From the NCBI GenBank assembly GCA_017398335.1, contig JAFQGK010000046.1:1-64000 (forward strand): a stretch of DNA of 64,000 nt. The letters are read 5' to 3'. Of the stretch, positions 24,439-33,810 are shown piece by piece. Source of the DNA: Bacteroidales bacterium. GTDB taxonomy: Bacteria; Bacteroidota; Bacteroidia; Bacteroidales; UBA932. Both the position numbers and the translations under genes were made by a program. The notes beneath the pieces were generated by a model, which worked only from the letters and a program-made list of their open reading frames with translations, searched no databases and was not told where the DNA came from. Position 1 is the first letter of the stretch. Each line of letters begins with the position of its first letter.

Positions 24439-27400
24439 ATGACAAATGAACTTATCAAACCGGACTACCTTTTTGAGGTGAGTTGGGAGGTCTGCAACAA
24501 AGTCGGTGGCATATACACTGTGATTGCAACCAAGTCCCTGTATCTCAAGAGCGAGTACAAGAGACACCACATCATGGTAGGTCCGGATGTATGGATGGAT
24601 ACGGAAAGCAATCCTGATTTCATCGAGGATCCTGCATTGTACAGGTCATGGAGGATGCAGGCTGCTTCTGAAGGACTCAGAGTACGCGTGGGAAGATGGA
24701 ATGTCCCAGGTAAGCCGACCGCTATCCTTGTGGACTTCAAGCAGTTCCTTACCAAGCAGAATGAGATTCTCACAGAGTTCTGGAAACGTTTCGGTGTTGA
24801 CTCCCTGACCGGAAACTGGGACTATCGTGAGTCTGCTCTCTTCGGATATGCTGCGGGAAGAGTGATAGAAAGTTTCTGGAAATACAATCTGGAGTCATCG
24901 GACAAGGTCGTGGCTCAGTTCCACGAATGGATGACGGGAACAGGTCTTCTGTATCTGAAATCTGTCAACGTGCCGATTGCGACTGTCTTCACCACCCATG
25001 CGACAGTGATCGGAAGATGCATAGCTGGAAACAATCTTCCTCTTTATGACGGAATGATGAACTGGAATGCTGATGAGAAGGCCAGACACTTCAATGTGGT
25101 TGCAAGACACTCCCTTGAGAAGAAGGCCGCCCAGAACAGCGATGTCTTCACGACGGTAAGCGACATAACCGCGCAGGAATGCCGCCAGTTCCTCGGAAGA
25201 CCGGTAGATGTAGTGACCCCTAACGGATTCGAGCCTAGCTTTACCCCTGCTACTGATGAAGAGTATGAGGCAAAGCGTGAGGCCGCAAGAAAGAAACTCG
25301 TGGACGTTGCAGCAGCAATGTGCGGCGAAGAAGTGCCTGAAAATGCAGTTCTTGTCGGCATCGGCGGACGCTACGAATGGAAGAACAAGGGAATCGATGT
25401 ATTCATCGACGCCCTCGACAAACTCAACAGGACAGACTTCAAGGGCAAGTCCGTGCATGCATTCATCATGATTCCGTCCGGACACAACGGACCGGACAAA
25501 CAGCTCCTTTCCAAACTTGCAGGCAACCCTTCGGGCTATGTGACAAGGACTTCGCACTATCTGATGAACCCTGAATACGACTCTGTGATGAACAGGCTCA
25601 ATGCCTTGAACTTCAACAATGCTGCAGGAGACAAGGTGAAGGTATATTTCATCCCTTCATATCTCAACGGCAATGACGGAGTGTTCAACATGTCGTATTA
25701 CGACCTCCTTGTGGGACTTGACCTTACTCTCTTCCCGTCTTACTATGAGCCTTGGGGATATACCCCTCTCGAAAGCCTCGCTTTCAGAGTACCGACCCTT
25801 ACTACCTCTCTTGCAGGCTTCGGACTCTGGGTAAGGACCTATTACACCAAGAAACATCCTGGAATCACCGTTCTTGACAGGAACGATTCCAACTATTTCG
25901 ATGTGGTGGATGGCGTGGCAGAACGTGTGAAGGAGATTGCAAGCCTCCACAAGGCAGACAGAAAGAAATATATGAAGAATGCCAAGGACGTATCAGAAAT
26001 CGCTCTTTGGGAAAATAACATTACATATTATAAACAAGCATATTCGAAATCACTCGAAAAATTAATGTCGGCAGGTGGAACATATCCTGCGACAAGGAAT
26101 GATAAATCTATGGAATACAGAAAATTTGAAGTAAATCAACCGACGTGGAACAGCGTGTTCGTATCACGTCATCTTCCGGAAAAACTTAAAGATCTCGAAA
26201 TACTTTCCAAGAACCTCTGGTGGTGCTGGAATGAATCAGCAAAGAATCTCTTTGCATCGGTAGACCCACAGGCATGGGAGGCTTCAGGAATGAATCCTAT
26301 TGCAATGCTTGACAAAGTCAGTCGCAAGAGGTATCAGCAGCTTGAGAAGGATGTCAAGTTCCTTACTGATCTTCAGGAGGTTATGACTGAGTTTAAAGAG
26401 TATATGGCACTCAAGGAGAAGAGGACTAACCCTTCAGTAGCATACTTCTGTATGGAGTATGGTCTTGATACATCACTCAAGATCTATTCAGGCGGTCTCG
26501 GAATCCTTGCAGGTGACTATATCAAGGAGACCTCAGACATGAACACCAACCTCGTGGCCGTGGGACTTCTCTATCGTTTCGGCTATTTCAACCAGAAGCT
26601 TACTGCTCAGGGTGAGCAGGTAGCTGAGGACGTTGCCCAGGACTTCATGAAGATTCCTGCATCGCCAGTACGTGACGAGAACGGCAACTGGGTAAGCATA
26701 AGTGTTGCCTTCCCTGGCCGTAACCTCAATGCAAGGGTATGGAGAGTGGATGTTGGTCGTACAGAACTCTATCTTCTTGATACAGATATTCCTGAGAATC
26801 TTCCGGAGGACAGGTCAATCACTTATAACCTGTATGGTGGAGACTGGGAGAACCGTCTGAAGCAGGAGCTTCTTCTCGGTGTCGGCGGTATCCGTGCTCT
26901 CCGCAAGCTGGGATTCAATCCTCAGGTATATCACTGCAACGAGGGTCATGCCGCATTCATCGGTCTTGAGCGCCTCCGTGAGCTCATCGCTGAGCAGAAC
27001 CTCGAGTTCCAGGAAGCACTCGAAGTAGTGCGCGCATCTTCGCTTTTCACAACTCATACTCCTGTACCTGCAGGACATGACGCTTTTGATGAGGGCATGC
27101 TCCGCAAGTATATCGGGCACTATCCTCAGCGTCTCAAGATCGACTGGGAGACAATGATGGGTCTCGGAAAGAACGACGGCGCAAATGTGAACGAGAAGTT
27201 CTCGATGTCTATCCTTGCTGCGAACATCTCTCAGGAGGTCAACGGCGTGTCATGGCTTCATGGTGAAGTGAGCCGCGACATTCTCGGACATATGTGGCCA
27301 GGTTACCTTCCAGAGGAGCTTCATGTAAGCTATGTGACCAACGGTGTACACTATCCTACCTGGGCAGCGCCTGAGTGGAAGGAGGTTCATGCAAAGGTAT

Positions 27401-28677
27401 TCGGTGAGGAATTCAAGACACATCATTACGACAAGTCTTGCTTCGAAGGTATTTATAAGGTGTCGGATGAGGAAGTATGGAACATCCGCACTTCACTTCG
27501 CAAGAAGCTCATCGACGAGGTAAAGAGAAGACTCTCAGATCCTTCAGCAGCAAGCCACTACTCTCCTAAGCAGGTAGTTACAATCAAGGAAACTCTCCGT
27601 GATGACGTACTTACAATCGGCTTCGCACGCCGTTTCGCAACATATAAGAGAGCGCATCTTCTTTTCCGTGACCTCGACAGGCTTGCAGAGATCGTGAACG
27701 ATCCTAAGCAGCCGGTACAGTTCCTCTTTGCAGGAAAGGCTCACCCTGCTGACAAGGCAGGTCAGGATCTCATCAAGATGATCGTGGATATCTCTAAGCA
27801 GCCACGTTTCATCGGTAAGATCGTCTTTGTTCCTAACTACGACATTACAGTAGCCAAGTACCTCGTACAGGGTGTTGACGTATGGATGAACAACCCTACA
27901 CGTCCTCTCGAGGCATCCGGTACATCAGGCGAGAAGGCTGCCATGAACGGTGTAATGCACTTCTCTGTCCTCGACGGATGGTGGGTTGAGGGCTACAAGG
28001 CTGGTGCAGGCTGGGCTCTTCCAATGGAAAGAACCTATGATGACCAGAACTATCAGGACGAACTTGATGCTGCGACAATCTACAACATCATCGAGAACGA
28101 GATTGCTCCGACATTCTACAACAAGAGCCTTTCGACAGGCCGTTCGTCAGACTGGATCGAGTACATCAAGAACTGTGTGGCGCAGGTAGCTTGCAACTTC
28201 ACGACAAACCGCATGCTCACAGACTATATCAATCAGTACTATGTACCTCAGTCTGAGAGAGTTGACGGTATCGTAGCCGATGATTATGCAAAGGCACGCG
28301 AGATTGCAGCATGGAAGAAGAAGCTCCGCCGCGAGTGGAAGAATGTTGAGGTGGTTTCAGCAGTAATGCCTGACAGCAACAACAGCGATGTCGCTCTCGG
28401 AAATGAGTTCAAGGCTGAGGTAGTTCTCAATATCGGTGACCTCAATGCAGAGGAAATCGGAGTAGAGGTACTCTTCGCTACAACTGACAAGAAGGGCAAG
28501 CTTCATATCCAGGAGAGATATGAGTTTACTCCGGTTGAGTCAGCTGACGGCACAGCCAAGTATGCCGCTTCAATCAACCCGGACAGGTCCGGACTTTATC
28601 AGGTGGCCGGCAGAATCTATGCAAAGAATGCTGACCTGCCTCACAGACAGGACTTTGAACTTGTAAGATGGTTGTAG
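24439..28677 (+). CDS. Fused GT3-like glycogen synthase / GT35 alpha-glucan phosphorylase
   Basis: A continuous 1412-residue frame with two enzymes of opposite direction. Residues 1-557 match the eukaryote-type glycogen synthase family GT3: LFEVSWEVCNKVGGIYTVI at the start, FTTHATVIGR, VTPNGFEP, and the EX7E motif YEPWGYTPLES. Residues 558-1412 form a full-length alpha-glucan phosphorylase of the short bacterial type: an N-terminal ILSKNLWWCWNESAKNLF domain, YFCMEYGLDTSLKIYSGGLG, YHCNEGHAAF, TTHTPVPAGHD and the PLP-lysine motif EASGTSGEKAAMNG. Met558 (26110) aligns with the usual phosphorylase start. Separate genes are the usual arrangement. Its 3' end overlaps ribF by 10 nt. Confidence 0.93.
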   Translation: MTNELIKPDYLFEVSWEVCNKVGGIYTVIATKSLYLKSEYKRHHIMVGPDVWMDTESNPDFIEDPALYRSWRMQAASEGLRVRVGRWNVPGKPTAILVDFKQFLTKQNEILTEFWKRFGVDSLTGNWDYRESALFGYAAGRVIESFWKYNLESSDKVVAQFHEWMTGTGLLYLKSVNVPIATVFTTHATVIGRCIAGNNLPLYDGMMNWNADEKARHFNVVARHSLEKKAAQNSDVFTTVSDITAQECRQFLGRPVDVVTPNGFEPSFTPATDEEYEAKREAARKKLVDVAAAMCGEEVPENAVLVGIGGRYEWKNKGIDVFIDALDKLNRTDFKGKSVHAFIMIPSGHNGPDKQLLSKLAGNPSGYVTRTSHYLMNPEYDSVMNRLNALNFNNAAGDKVKVYFIPSYLNGNDGVFNMSYYDLLVGLDLTLFPSYYEPWGYTPLESLAFRVPTLTTSLAGFGLWVRTYYTKKHPGITVLDRNDSNYFDVVDGVAERVKEIASLHKADRKKYMKNAKDVSEIALWENNITYYKQAYSKSLEKLMSAGGTYPATRNDKSMEYRKFEVNQPTWNSVFVSRHLPEKLKDLEILSKNLWWCWNESAKNLFASVDPQAWEASGMNPIAMLDKVSRKRYQQLEKDVKFLTDLQEVMTEFKEYMALKEKRTNPSVAYFCMEYGLDTSLKIYSGGLGILAGDYIKETSDMNTNLVAVGLLYRFGYFNQKLTAQGEQVAEDVAQDFMKIPASPVRDENGNWVSISVAFPGRNLNARVWRVDVGRTELYLLDTDIPENLPEDRSITYNLYGGDWENRLKQELLLGVGGIRALRKLGFNPQVYHCNEGHAAFIGLERLRELIAEQNLEFQEALEVVRASSLFTTHTPVPAGHDAFDEGMLRKYIGHYPQRLKIDWETMMGLGKNDGANVNEKFSMSILAANISQEVNGVSWLHGEVSRDILGHMWPGYLPEELHVSYVTNGVHYPTWAAPEWKEVHAKVFGEEFKTHHYDKSCFEGIYKVSDEEVWNIRTSLRKKLIDEVKRRLSDPSAASHYSPKQVVTIKETLRDDVLTIGFARRFATYKRAHLLFRDLDRLAEIVNDPKQPVQFLFAGKAHPADKAGQDLIKMIVDISKQPRFIGKIVFVPNYDITVAKYLVQGVDVWMNNPTRPLEASGTSGEKAAMNGVMHFSVLDGWWVEGYKAGAGWALPMERTYDDQNYQDELDAATIYNIIENEIAPTFYNKSLSTGRSSDWIEYIKNCVAQVACNFTTNRMLTDYINQYYVPQSERVDGIVADDYAKAREIAAWKKKLRREWKNVEVVSAVMPDSNNSDVALGNEFKAEVVLNIGDLNAEEIGVEVLFATTDKKGKLHIQERYEFTPVESADGTAKYAASINPDRSGLYQVAGRIYAKNADLPHRQDFELVRWL

Positions 28678-29549
28678 CAACCGGATTCTTCGACGGTGTC
28701 CACGTCGGACACCGTCTGGTGATAAAGCAGCTCATAAGGGCCGCAGCGGAACGTGGGGATGAAAGCATGGTCATAACATTCTGGCCGCATCCCCGCAATG
28801 TTCTGCAAAAGGAAGCGCGCTCTCTCAGGCTTCTGACTTCTCTGGCTGAAAAGGAAAGAATGATCCGTCAGCTCGGTGTAGACAGGTTTGAGGTGCTTAA
28901 CTTCACAAAAGACTTCAGCGCTATGACTACAGAAGAATATCTGAGTCATATAATGAAGGAATACGGCGCAACTGCCATACTGCTTGGTTATGACAACAGG
29001 ATGGGCAGCGATGCCGCAGATTCGGATCAGGTGGCAAGGAAGGCTGAAGAACTTGGCCTGGAGGTCATAAGGACAGAAATGGTATCATCCGATATGGGAT
29101 ATGCCGTAAGTTCCACGAAGATCCGCGAAAGGATAGAGGCGGGGGATGTTGAAGAAGCTGCACATATGCTAGGTTACGGCTATTCCCTTCATGGAGTGGT
29201 GGTAGCCGGCAACCGTCTGGGAAGGACAATAGGCTTTCCAACGGCCAACATGCAGCTTTATGAACCATTGAAGCTCGTGCCGGGAAATGGTGTGTATTTC
29301 GTGAAGGCAAGGACATTGGACCGCGACTTCTACGGAATGTGCAACATCGGTCACAGGCCTACCGTCTGTGCGGGAAATGCCCGTACGATAGAGACGAATA
29401 TCTTCGGATTTGACGAAGATATATACGGACTTGACCTGGATATAACCTTTATATCCAAGATCAGGAATGAAATCAGGTTTGACTCGATGGAATCTCTCAG
29501 GAAACAGCTTGAGAGTGACCGCGACGCCTGTCTGACAATCCTTAAATAA
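28668..29549 (+). CDS. ribF: Bifunctional riboflavin kinase / FAD synthetase
   Basis: A 293-residue RibF. The N-terminal adenylyltransferase domain opens with VVATGFFDGVHVGHRLVIKQL (landmark around residues 2-22) and has FWPHPRNVL and SSTKIRERIEAGDVEEAA. The C-terminal kinase domain has GVVVAGNRLGRTIGFPTANM, GVYFVKA, CNIGHRPTV and ETNIFGFDEDIYG. It makes FMN then FAD in the cytosol. The start lacks the ~10 residues that precede GFFDGVH in many homologues, but no upstream in-frame start is available without entering the phosphorylase gene. The ATG lies 10 nt inside the end of that gene. Confidence 0.95.
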   Translation: MVVATGFFDGVHVGHRLVIKQLIRAAAERGDESMVITFWPHPRNVLQKEARSLRLLTSLAEKERMIRQLGVDRFEVLNFTKDFSAMTTEEYLSHIMKEYGATAILLGYDNRMGSDAADSDQVARKAEELGLEVIRTEMVSSDMGYAVSSTKIRERIEAGDVEEAAHMLGYGYSLHGVVVAGNRLGRTIGFPTANMQLYEPLKLVPGNGVYFVKARTLDRDFYGMCNIGHRPTVCAGNARTIETNIFGFDEDIYGLDLDITFISKIRNEIRFDSMESLRKQLESDRDACLTILK

Positions 29550-29555
29550 CAGATT

Positions 29556-29957
29556 ATGGAAACGATCATTGGTTTACTTTTTATTCTGCTGCCTATAGTT
29601 TTCAAACTTATAAACAGAAAGTTTGAACAGGCCGGACAGACCGACAAGGCCAGACAGATCAAGGAAATTGCAGAAATGTTCGGAGCAGGTGAATCTCAGG
29701 ATGAACTGGATGAATTGGATGAACTGGATGAACCGGTGATCGTTGAACCCGTGAAGCCGGAACCTGTTGAGGTTAAGGCTCCGGAGGTGCCTCAAGTCCA
29801 TCTTTGGAAGGCGGAGGCAACTCCAGCAGTACGTAAGCCGGATATTGTCAGACGTAAGAAACCGATTCTTGAAGAGGACGATTCTCAAAAGAAGAGGGAG
29901 AAGATCGATCCGAAGAAGCTCATAGTGTATTCGGAAATAATGAACAGAAAATATTAA
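29556..29957 (+). CDS. Hypothetical membrane-anchored acidic/Pro-rich protein
   Basis: A 133-residue protein of unknown function. One N-terminal transmembrane helix (METIIGLLFILLPIVFKLI) is followed by a basic KFEQAGQTDKARQIKE helix, an acidic DEL tripeptide repeat (DELDELDELDE), a Pro/Val/Glu-rich linker, and a conserved-looking basic C-terminus KIDPKKLIVYSEIMNRKY. The design is a membrane anchor with a disordered linker presenting a short terminal motif to a partner. It sits between ribF and greA with short gaps. The DEL repeat arises from a small in-frame DNA repeat at 29700-29735 and could vary between strains. Confidence 0.75.
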   Translation: METIIGLLFILLPIVFKLINRKFEQAGQTDKARQIKEIAEMFGAGESQDELDELDELDEPVIVEPVKPEPVEVKAPEVPQVHLWKAEATPAVRKPDIVRRKKPILEEDDSQKKREKIDPKKLIVYSEIMNRKY

Positions 29958-29976
29958 TATTAAAAAACAAATAATT

Positions 29977-30444
29977 ATGGCACTACAGTATATGACCCAG
30001 GAGGGTCTGGACAAACTGAAGAAGGAACTTGCAGAGGCGATAGCGCAGCGTCCTGTAATCTCGGCTCAGATTGCTGAAGCCAGAGATAAGGGTGACCTAT
30101 CGGAGAATGCCGAGTATGAGGCAGCACGTGAGGCGCAGGGACTTCTTGAACTTAATATTGCAAAACTGCAGAATCTCGTCGCGAACGCACGTGTGATTGA
30201 CGAATCCCAGATCGGTACAGATAAGGTCCAGATGCTCAATAAAGTCAAGGTCAAGAATCTGAATACCAATCAGATAATGAATTTTACCCTTGTAAGTGAG
30301 CAGGAGGCTGACTTCATGGCCGGCAAGCTTGCAGTGAAGACACCTATCGGTCAGGCACTCATGGGACATGGCGTAGGCGAAGTGGTCGAGGCTAAGGTTC
30401 CTGCAGGAGTGATAAAATTTGAAATACTGGACATAACATTGTAA
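29977..30444 (+). CDS. greA: Transcription elongation factor GreA
   Basis: A 155-residue GreA. The N-terminal coiled coil begins YMTQEGLDKLKKELAEAI and contains the tip ARDKGDLSENAEYEAAREAQ with the acidic DxxE residues that enter the RNA polymerase secondary channel. The C-terminal FKBP-like domain follows (SEQEADFMAGKLAVKTPIGQ, ALMGHGVGEVVE). It rescues backtracked polymerase by stimulating transcript cleavage. The HIT gene begins 1 nt after its stop, so the two are coupled. Confidence 0.97.
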   Translation: MALQYMTQEGLDKLKKELAEAIAQRPVISAQIAEARDKGDLSENAEYEAAREAQGLLELNIAKLQNLVANARVIDESQIGTDKVQMLNKVKVKNLNTNQIMNFTLVSEQEADFMAGKLAVKTPIGQALMGHGVGEVVEAKVPAGVIKFEILDITL

Positions 30445-30445
30445 T

Positions 30446-30853
30446 ATGTCAACGATTTTTACAAAAATAGCAAACGGAGAGATTCCGTCATATAAGGTGG
30501 CGGAAAATGAGGATTATTATGCATTCCTCGATATCGCTCCTATGGCAAAGGGACATACATTGGTGATCCCTAAGAAGACAGAGGAAGACTACATCTTCAA
30601 CCTCGACCGGAACACATATTCAGGTCTTTGTGAATTTGCACGTAAGGTTGCAAAGGCGATAGAGGCAGCGGTACCTTGCAAGAGGGTAGGAGTGGCTGTT
30701 CTCGGAATGGAAGTGCCTCATACCCACATCCATCTCGTGCCGCTCAATACCGAGGCGGATATGGACTTCAGAAAAAAGAAACTTGAACTTTCTCAGGAAG
30801 AATTTTCCGAGATAGCGACTTCAATCTATAATGAATATGTCAAGATTCAGTAA
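30446..30853 (+). CDS. HIT-family nucleotide phosphatase/hydrolase (Hint-like)
   Basis: A 135-residue histidine-triad protein. N-terminal FTKIANGEIPSYKVAENEDY is typical of bacterial Hint proteins, AFLDIAPMAKGHTLVIPKK follows, and the active site HTHIHLVPL carries the HxHxH triad. Hint enzymes hydrolyse AMP-lysine or related phosphoramidates; here the exact substrate is unknown. It follows greA by one nucleotide and overlaps the next gene's start by about 17 nt. Confidence 0.93.
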   Translation: MSTIFTKIANGEIPSYKVAENEDYYAFLDIAPMAKGHTLVIPKKTEEDYIFNLDRNTYSGLCEFARKVAKAIEAAVPCKRVGVAVLGMEVPHTHIHLVPLNTEADMDFRKKKLELSQEEFSEIATSIYNEYVKIQ

Positions 30854-31976
30854 ATTCATCATCTGCGTTGCAGCGATGGCTGCCGCAGTGTCTTGCGGAA
30901 ACAAGGCAAGAATTGACGGAACCATCTCAGAGGCTCCGTCATCAGAGGTAATCGTCAAACTGCTGAATTTCAATCAGTACCAGATTCTCGATACAGTCAA
31001 GACAGATGCTTCCGGACGATTCTCCTATAAGGCGGAGATCGAAAAGGGACAGCCGGAGTTCATATATGTCTTCTATAAAGACACAAAGGTGGCGTCCCTT
31101 CTTCTTGAGGCAGGTGACAAGGTGAACGTTACGGCAGATACGCTCGGAACATTCACAGTGGAGGGCTCTGAGGAATCAGCGAAACTTGCTGAGGTGGAGA
31201 AGGCATATGCTGACGCACTTCTTAAATTCAGCAATCTTTCAGCGCAGGCTGTTGAAGCCGATGGAAAGGACGCAGAGGCTCTCAGAAGGCAGCTCGCACA
31301 GGAATATGTAACATATTACCGTACTTGTGTGAAATATGTAATGAGGAACAGCAAGTCTCTTACTGTTGTACCGGTCCTTTATCAGAATCTTGGAACAGAC
31401 CTTCCTGTCTTCGCTCAGGAGACGGATGCTATCCATTTTGCCAACATAGCTGACTCTCTCGAGACAGTATATCCGGATTCCAAGTATGTGAAGGCACTCA
31501 GATCAGAGGCTGAGAGACGTCATAATTACCTTGAGATCAGGGCACGTATCAATTCTGCAGAGCAGGTAGGTTATCTTGACATCGAGCTCCCGGACATCAA
31601 GGCACAGAAAGTGAAGCTCAGCGAGGTTGACTCAAAGGCAGTGCTTCTCTTCTTCTGGAGTGCCACCGATGCCAGCCAGAAGATGTTCAACCTCGATATC
31701 CTCAAGAGTATATATGAGGAATATAACGCAAAGGGCCTTGAGATATATCAGGTGTCTCTTGATGTAGACAAGGGTACCTGGGCGAGAGTCGTGAAGGAGC
31801 AGAATCTTCCTTGGATCAATGTCTGCGACTCACGTGGCTCTGCGTCGCCATACGTAATGGGATATAACATCGGTGCCATCCCTGCTGCATTCATGATTAC
31901 CGACGGTGAACTCAGCATTGTAAACCTTTCCAGCGAAAAGGCATTCCGTCGTGATATTGAAAAACTTATGAAATAA
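30837..31976 (+). CDS. Thioredoxin-fold lipoprotein lacking the CxxC motif
   Basis: About 379 residues. A lipoprotein signal ends at AAAVSCG (lipobox Cys), followed by a DUF4369-like beta domain (IDGTISEAPSSEVIVKLLNF, DASGRFSYKAEI), a helical linker, and a C-terminal TlpA/AhpC-type thioredoxin fold (IELPDIKAQKVKLSEVD, VLLFFWSATDASQKMFN, ISLDVDKGTW-like region, LPWINVCDS, IGAIPAAFMI). In ResA/TlpA proteins the W is followed by CxxC; here W274 is followed by SATDA, so no redox cysteine pair exists. It likely acts as a periplasmic binding or scaffold protein. An upstream in-frame ATG at 30831 is possible. Confidence 0.85.
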   Translation: MSRFSKFIICVAAMAAAVSCGNKARIDGTISEAPSSEVIVKLLNFNQYQILDTVKTDASGRFSYKAEIEKGQPEFIYVFYKDTKVASLLLEAGDKVNVTADTLGTFTVEGSEESAKLAEVEKAYADALLKFSNLSAQAVEADGKDAEALRRQLAQEYVTYYRTCVKYVMRNSKSLTVVPVLYQNLGTDLPVFAQETDAIHFANIADSLETVYPDSKYVKALRSEAERRHNYLEIRARINSAEQVGYLDIELPDIKAQKVKLSEVDSKAVLLFFWSATDASQKMFNLDILKSIYEEYNAKGLEIYQVSLDVDKGTWARVVKEQNLPWINVCDSRGSASPYVMGYNIGAIPAAFMITDGELSIVNLSSEKAFRRDIEKLMK

Positions 31977-32005
31977 CAGCCGGGGAGGGCTCATCCACGA
32001 ATGTC

Positions 32006-33634
32006 ATGACAAATCTGACCCACATAATTCGTTGGCTCTGGGATGCCTCCAAAGGCTACAGACTCAGCATTTCAGCCATCGGCCTCATCAGCACACTCTC
32101 AGTTGCTGTGGCCATGGCCAATGTCTGGGTCAGCAAACGTCTTATAGACATTGCGACAGGTAATGTCGAAGGCGATCTTACCTGCTATATCATTATATTC
32201 GCCTCCTGCTCCCTTATTCAGATCCTCTTCTCGGTCATTATCAGCAGACTGGAGACAAAGACAGATGTAAGGCTACGTAACTCGCTGCGCTACAGATATT
32301 TCACAAAAATCATGGAAAGCCGTTGGCTTGGCAAGGAGGCAATGCATACCGGCGATATGCTCAGCAGGCTTGACGGTGATGTGTCTAAGGTTGCTGATAC
32401 TCTTTCCCGCACCATGCCGGCGGTGATAGCCACCGCCATCCAGCTTCTGGCGGCATTGTATTTCCTTGGAACCATGGACTGGCGTCTAGCACTCATCGTT
32501 GTCCTTATCATGCCGGTAGCCATTCTTCTGAGCCGTGCCTATATCAACCGTATGCGCCGCCTGACCAATGAGATCCGTACGACGGACAGCAAGATATACA
32601 CTCATCTTCAGGAAAACATCCAGCACAAGGCACTCATTACCTCATTCGAAAGCACGGATCAGGCTATCGAATCCCTCGATGATTTCCATGAAGATCTTCA
32701 GAAACAGACCATCTCCCGCAACAACTATAACCTTTTCTCTCGCGGAATCGTCCAGCTGGGATTCTCTGCAGGCTATATAACAGCGTTCTCTTGGGGAGTT
32801 ACCGGCATAGCCACCGGTACCATCACCTTTGGAACGATGGCTGCCTTTCTTCAGCTCGTAGGACAGATCCAGAGGCCTATCTCCCGAATGTCCAGACAGT
32901 TCGCCACAGCAGTCCATACAGTCGCGTCGGTCGACAGACTTTGTGAATTGGAACTGCCGCAGGAGCAGAAAGGGGAACCGATACGTCTTGAAGGAAAGGT
33001 GGGAGTACGTTTCGAGGATGTTGACTTTACCTATCCGGACGGCACACGCAAGACCATTGAATCATTCTCCCACGACTTTCTTCCCGGCAGTCTTACTGCC
33101 GTTGTAGGCGAGACCGGAATCGGAAAGAGCACCCTCATCAGGCTCATGCTCTCCCTTCTGTACCCGGACAAGGGAAGCATAAGCTTCTATAACTCACAGA
33201 CCAGTGTCGGGATTTCCCCACGGACAAGGTGCAACATTGTCTATGTTCCTCAGGGAAACACACTCGTAAGCGGCACAATCCGCGATAACCTTCATATGGG
33301 TAAGCCTGACGCGTCAGAGCAGGAAATGCGTGACGCCCTATATACTGCAGTGGCAGAATTCGTCTATGAACTCCCGGAGGGCCTCGATACTATGTGTGGG
33401 GAAAAAGGAGCCGGACTCAGCGAGGGACAGGCGCAGCGTATAGCCATAGCAAGAGCCCTTCTGCGTCCCGGAGGAGTGATTCTTCTTGACGAGCCTACCT
33501 CTGCCCTCGATACGAACACTGAAAAGCTTCTCCTTCAGCGCATCAGCTCCCGCCTTGAAGGACGTACACTGATAATGGTGACTCATAATTCACAGACTGC
33601 CGGACTCTGTACAGACAGGGTACAGATGTCTTGA
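32006..33634 (+). CDS. ABC exporter, fused permease/ATPase
   Basis: A 542-residue half-transporter. Residues about 1-300 hold a six-helix type I exporter domain (LISTLSVAVAMANVWVSKRL, YFTKIMESRWLGKEAMHTGD, LSRLDGDVSKVADTLSR), and the C-terminal nucleotide-binding domain has Walker A GETGIGKST, signature LSEGQAQRIAIARAL and Walker B ILLDEPTSALD with the switch His in VTHN. No peptidase C39 domain. It probably works as a homodimer exporting a lipid, drug or peptide. It follows the thioredoxin-fold lipoprotein by 29 nt and may be co-transcribed. Substrate unknown. Confidence 0.9.
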   Translation: MTNLTHIIRWLWDASKGYRLSISAIGLISTLSVAVAMANVWVSKRLIDIATGNVEGDLTCYIIIFASCSLIQILFSVIISRLETKTDVRLRNSLRYRYFTKIMESRWLGKEAMHTGDMLSRLDGDVSKVADTLSRTMPAVIATAIQLLAALYFLGTMDWRLALIVVLIMPVAILLSRAYINRMRRLTNEIRTTDSKIYTHLQENIQHKALITSFESTDQAIESLDDFHEDLQKQTISRNNYNLFSRGIVQLGFSAGYITAFSWGVTGIATGTITFGTMAAFLQLVGQIQRPISRMSRQFATAVHTVASVDRLCELELPQEQKGEPIRLEGKVGVRFEDVDFTYPDGTRKTIESFSHDFLPGSLTAVVGETGIGKSTLIRLMLSLLYPDKGSISFYNSQTSVGISPRTRCNIVYVPQGNTLVSGTIRDNLHMGKPDASEQEMRDALYTAVAEFVYELPEGLDTMCGEKGAGLSEGQAQRIAIARALLRPGGVILLDEPTSALDTNTEKLLLQRISSRLEGRTLIMVTHNSQTAGLCTDRVQMS

Positions 33635-33672
33635 TTTTTGTCCTTTTACGCGCTTTTTTGTTGATAAATTCC

Positions 33673-33680
33673 TATATTTG
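33673..33680 (+). promoter_or_regulatory. Candidate promoter of the capsule locus
   Basis: TATATTTG matches TAnnTTTG. It lies 130 nt before the upxY start and just upstream of the leader hairpin. No flanking inverted repeats of the kind that make capsule promoters phase-variable in Bacteroides fragilis are visible. Confidence 0.5.
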
Positions 33681-33688
33681 TGTGGATT

Positions 33689-33726
33689 TATCTGGTAATG
33701 GGAGCAATGTGAGACGGGACCAGATA
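33689..33726 (+). promoter_or_regulatory. 5' leader hairpin upstream of upxY
   Basis: TATCTGGT (33689-33696) pairs perfectly with ACCAGATA (33719-33726), with a 22-nt purine-rich loop. It would form at the 5' end of the capsule mRNA. UpxY antiterminators are known to act through the untranslated leader of their own operon, so this hairpin is a candidate recognition or pausing site; that role is inferred. Confidence 0.45.
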
Positions 33727-33810
33727 TATCTTGATGTGTATCAATTAAAAAATCGAATTTGTAACTGATTGACATTCAGAGGATTATCTGGATGTCAAAG
33801 CCGAGTAGGT

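Noticed and set aside
33640..33810. Phase-variable (invertible) capsule promoter
   Set aside because: I looked for inverted repeats flanking the -7 box at 33673 and found none; only the leader hairpin is present, and no invertase gene is nearby.
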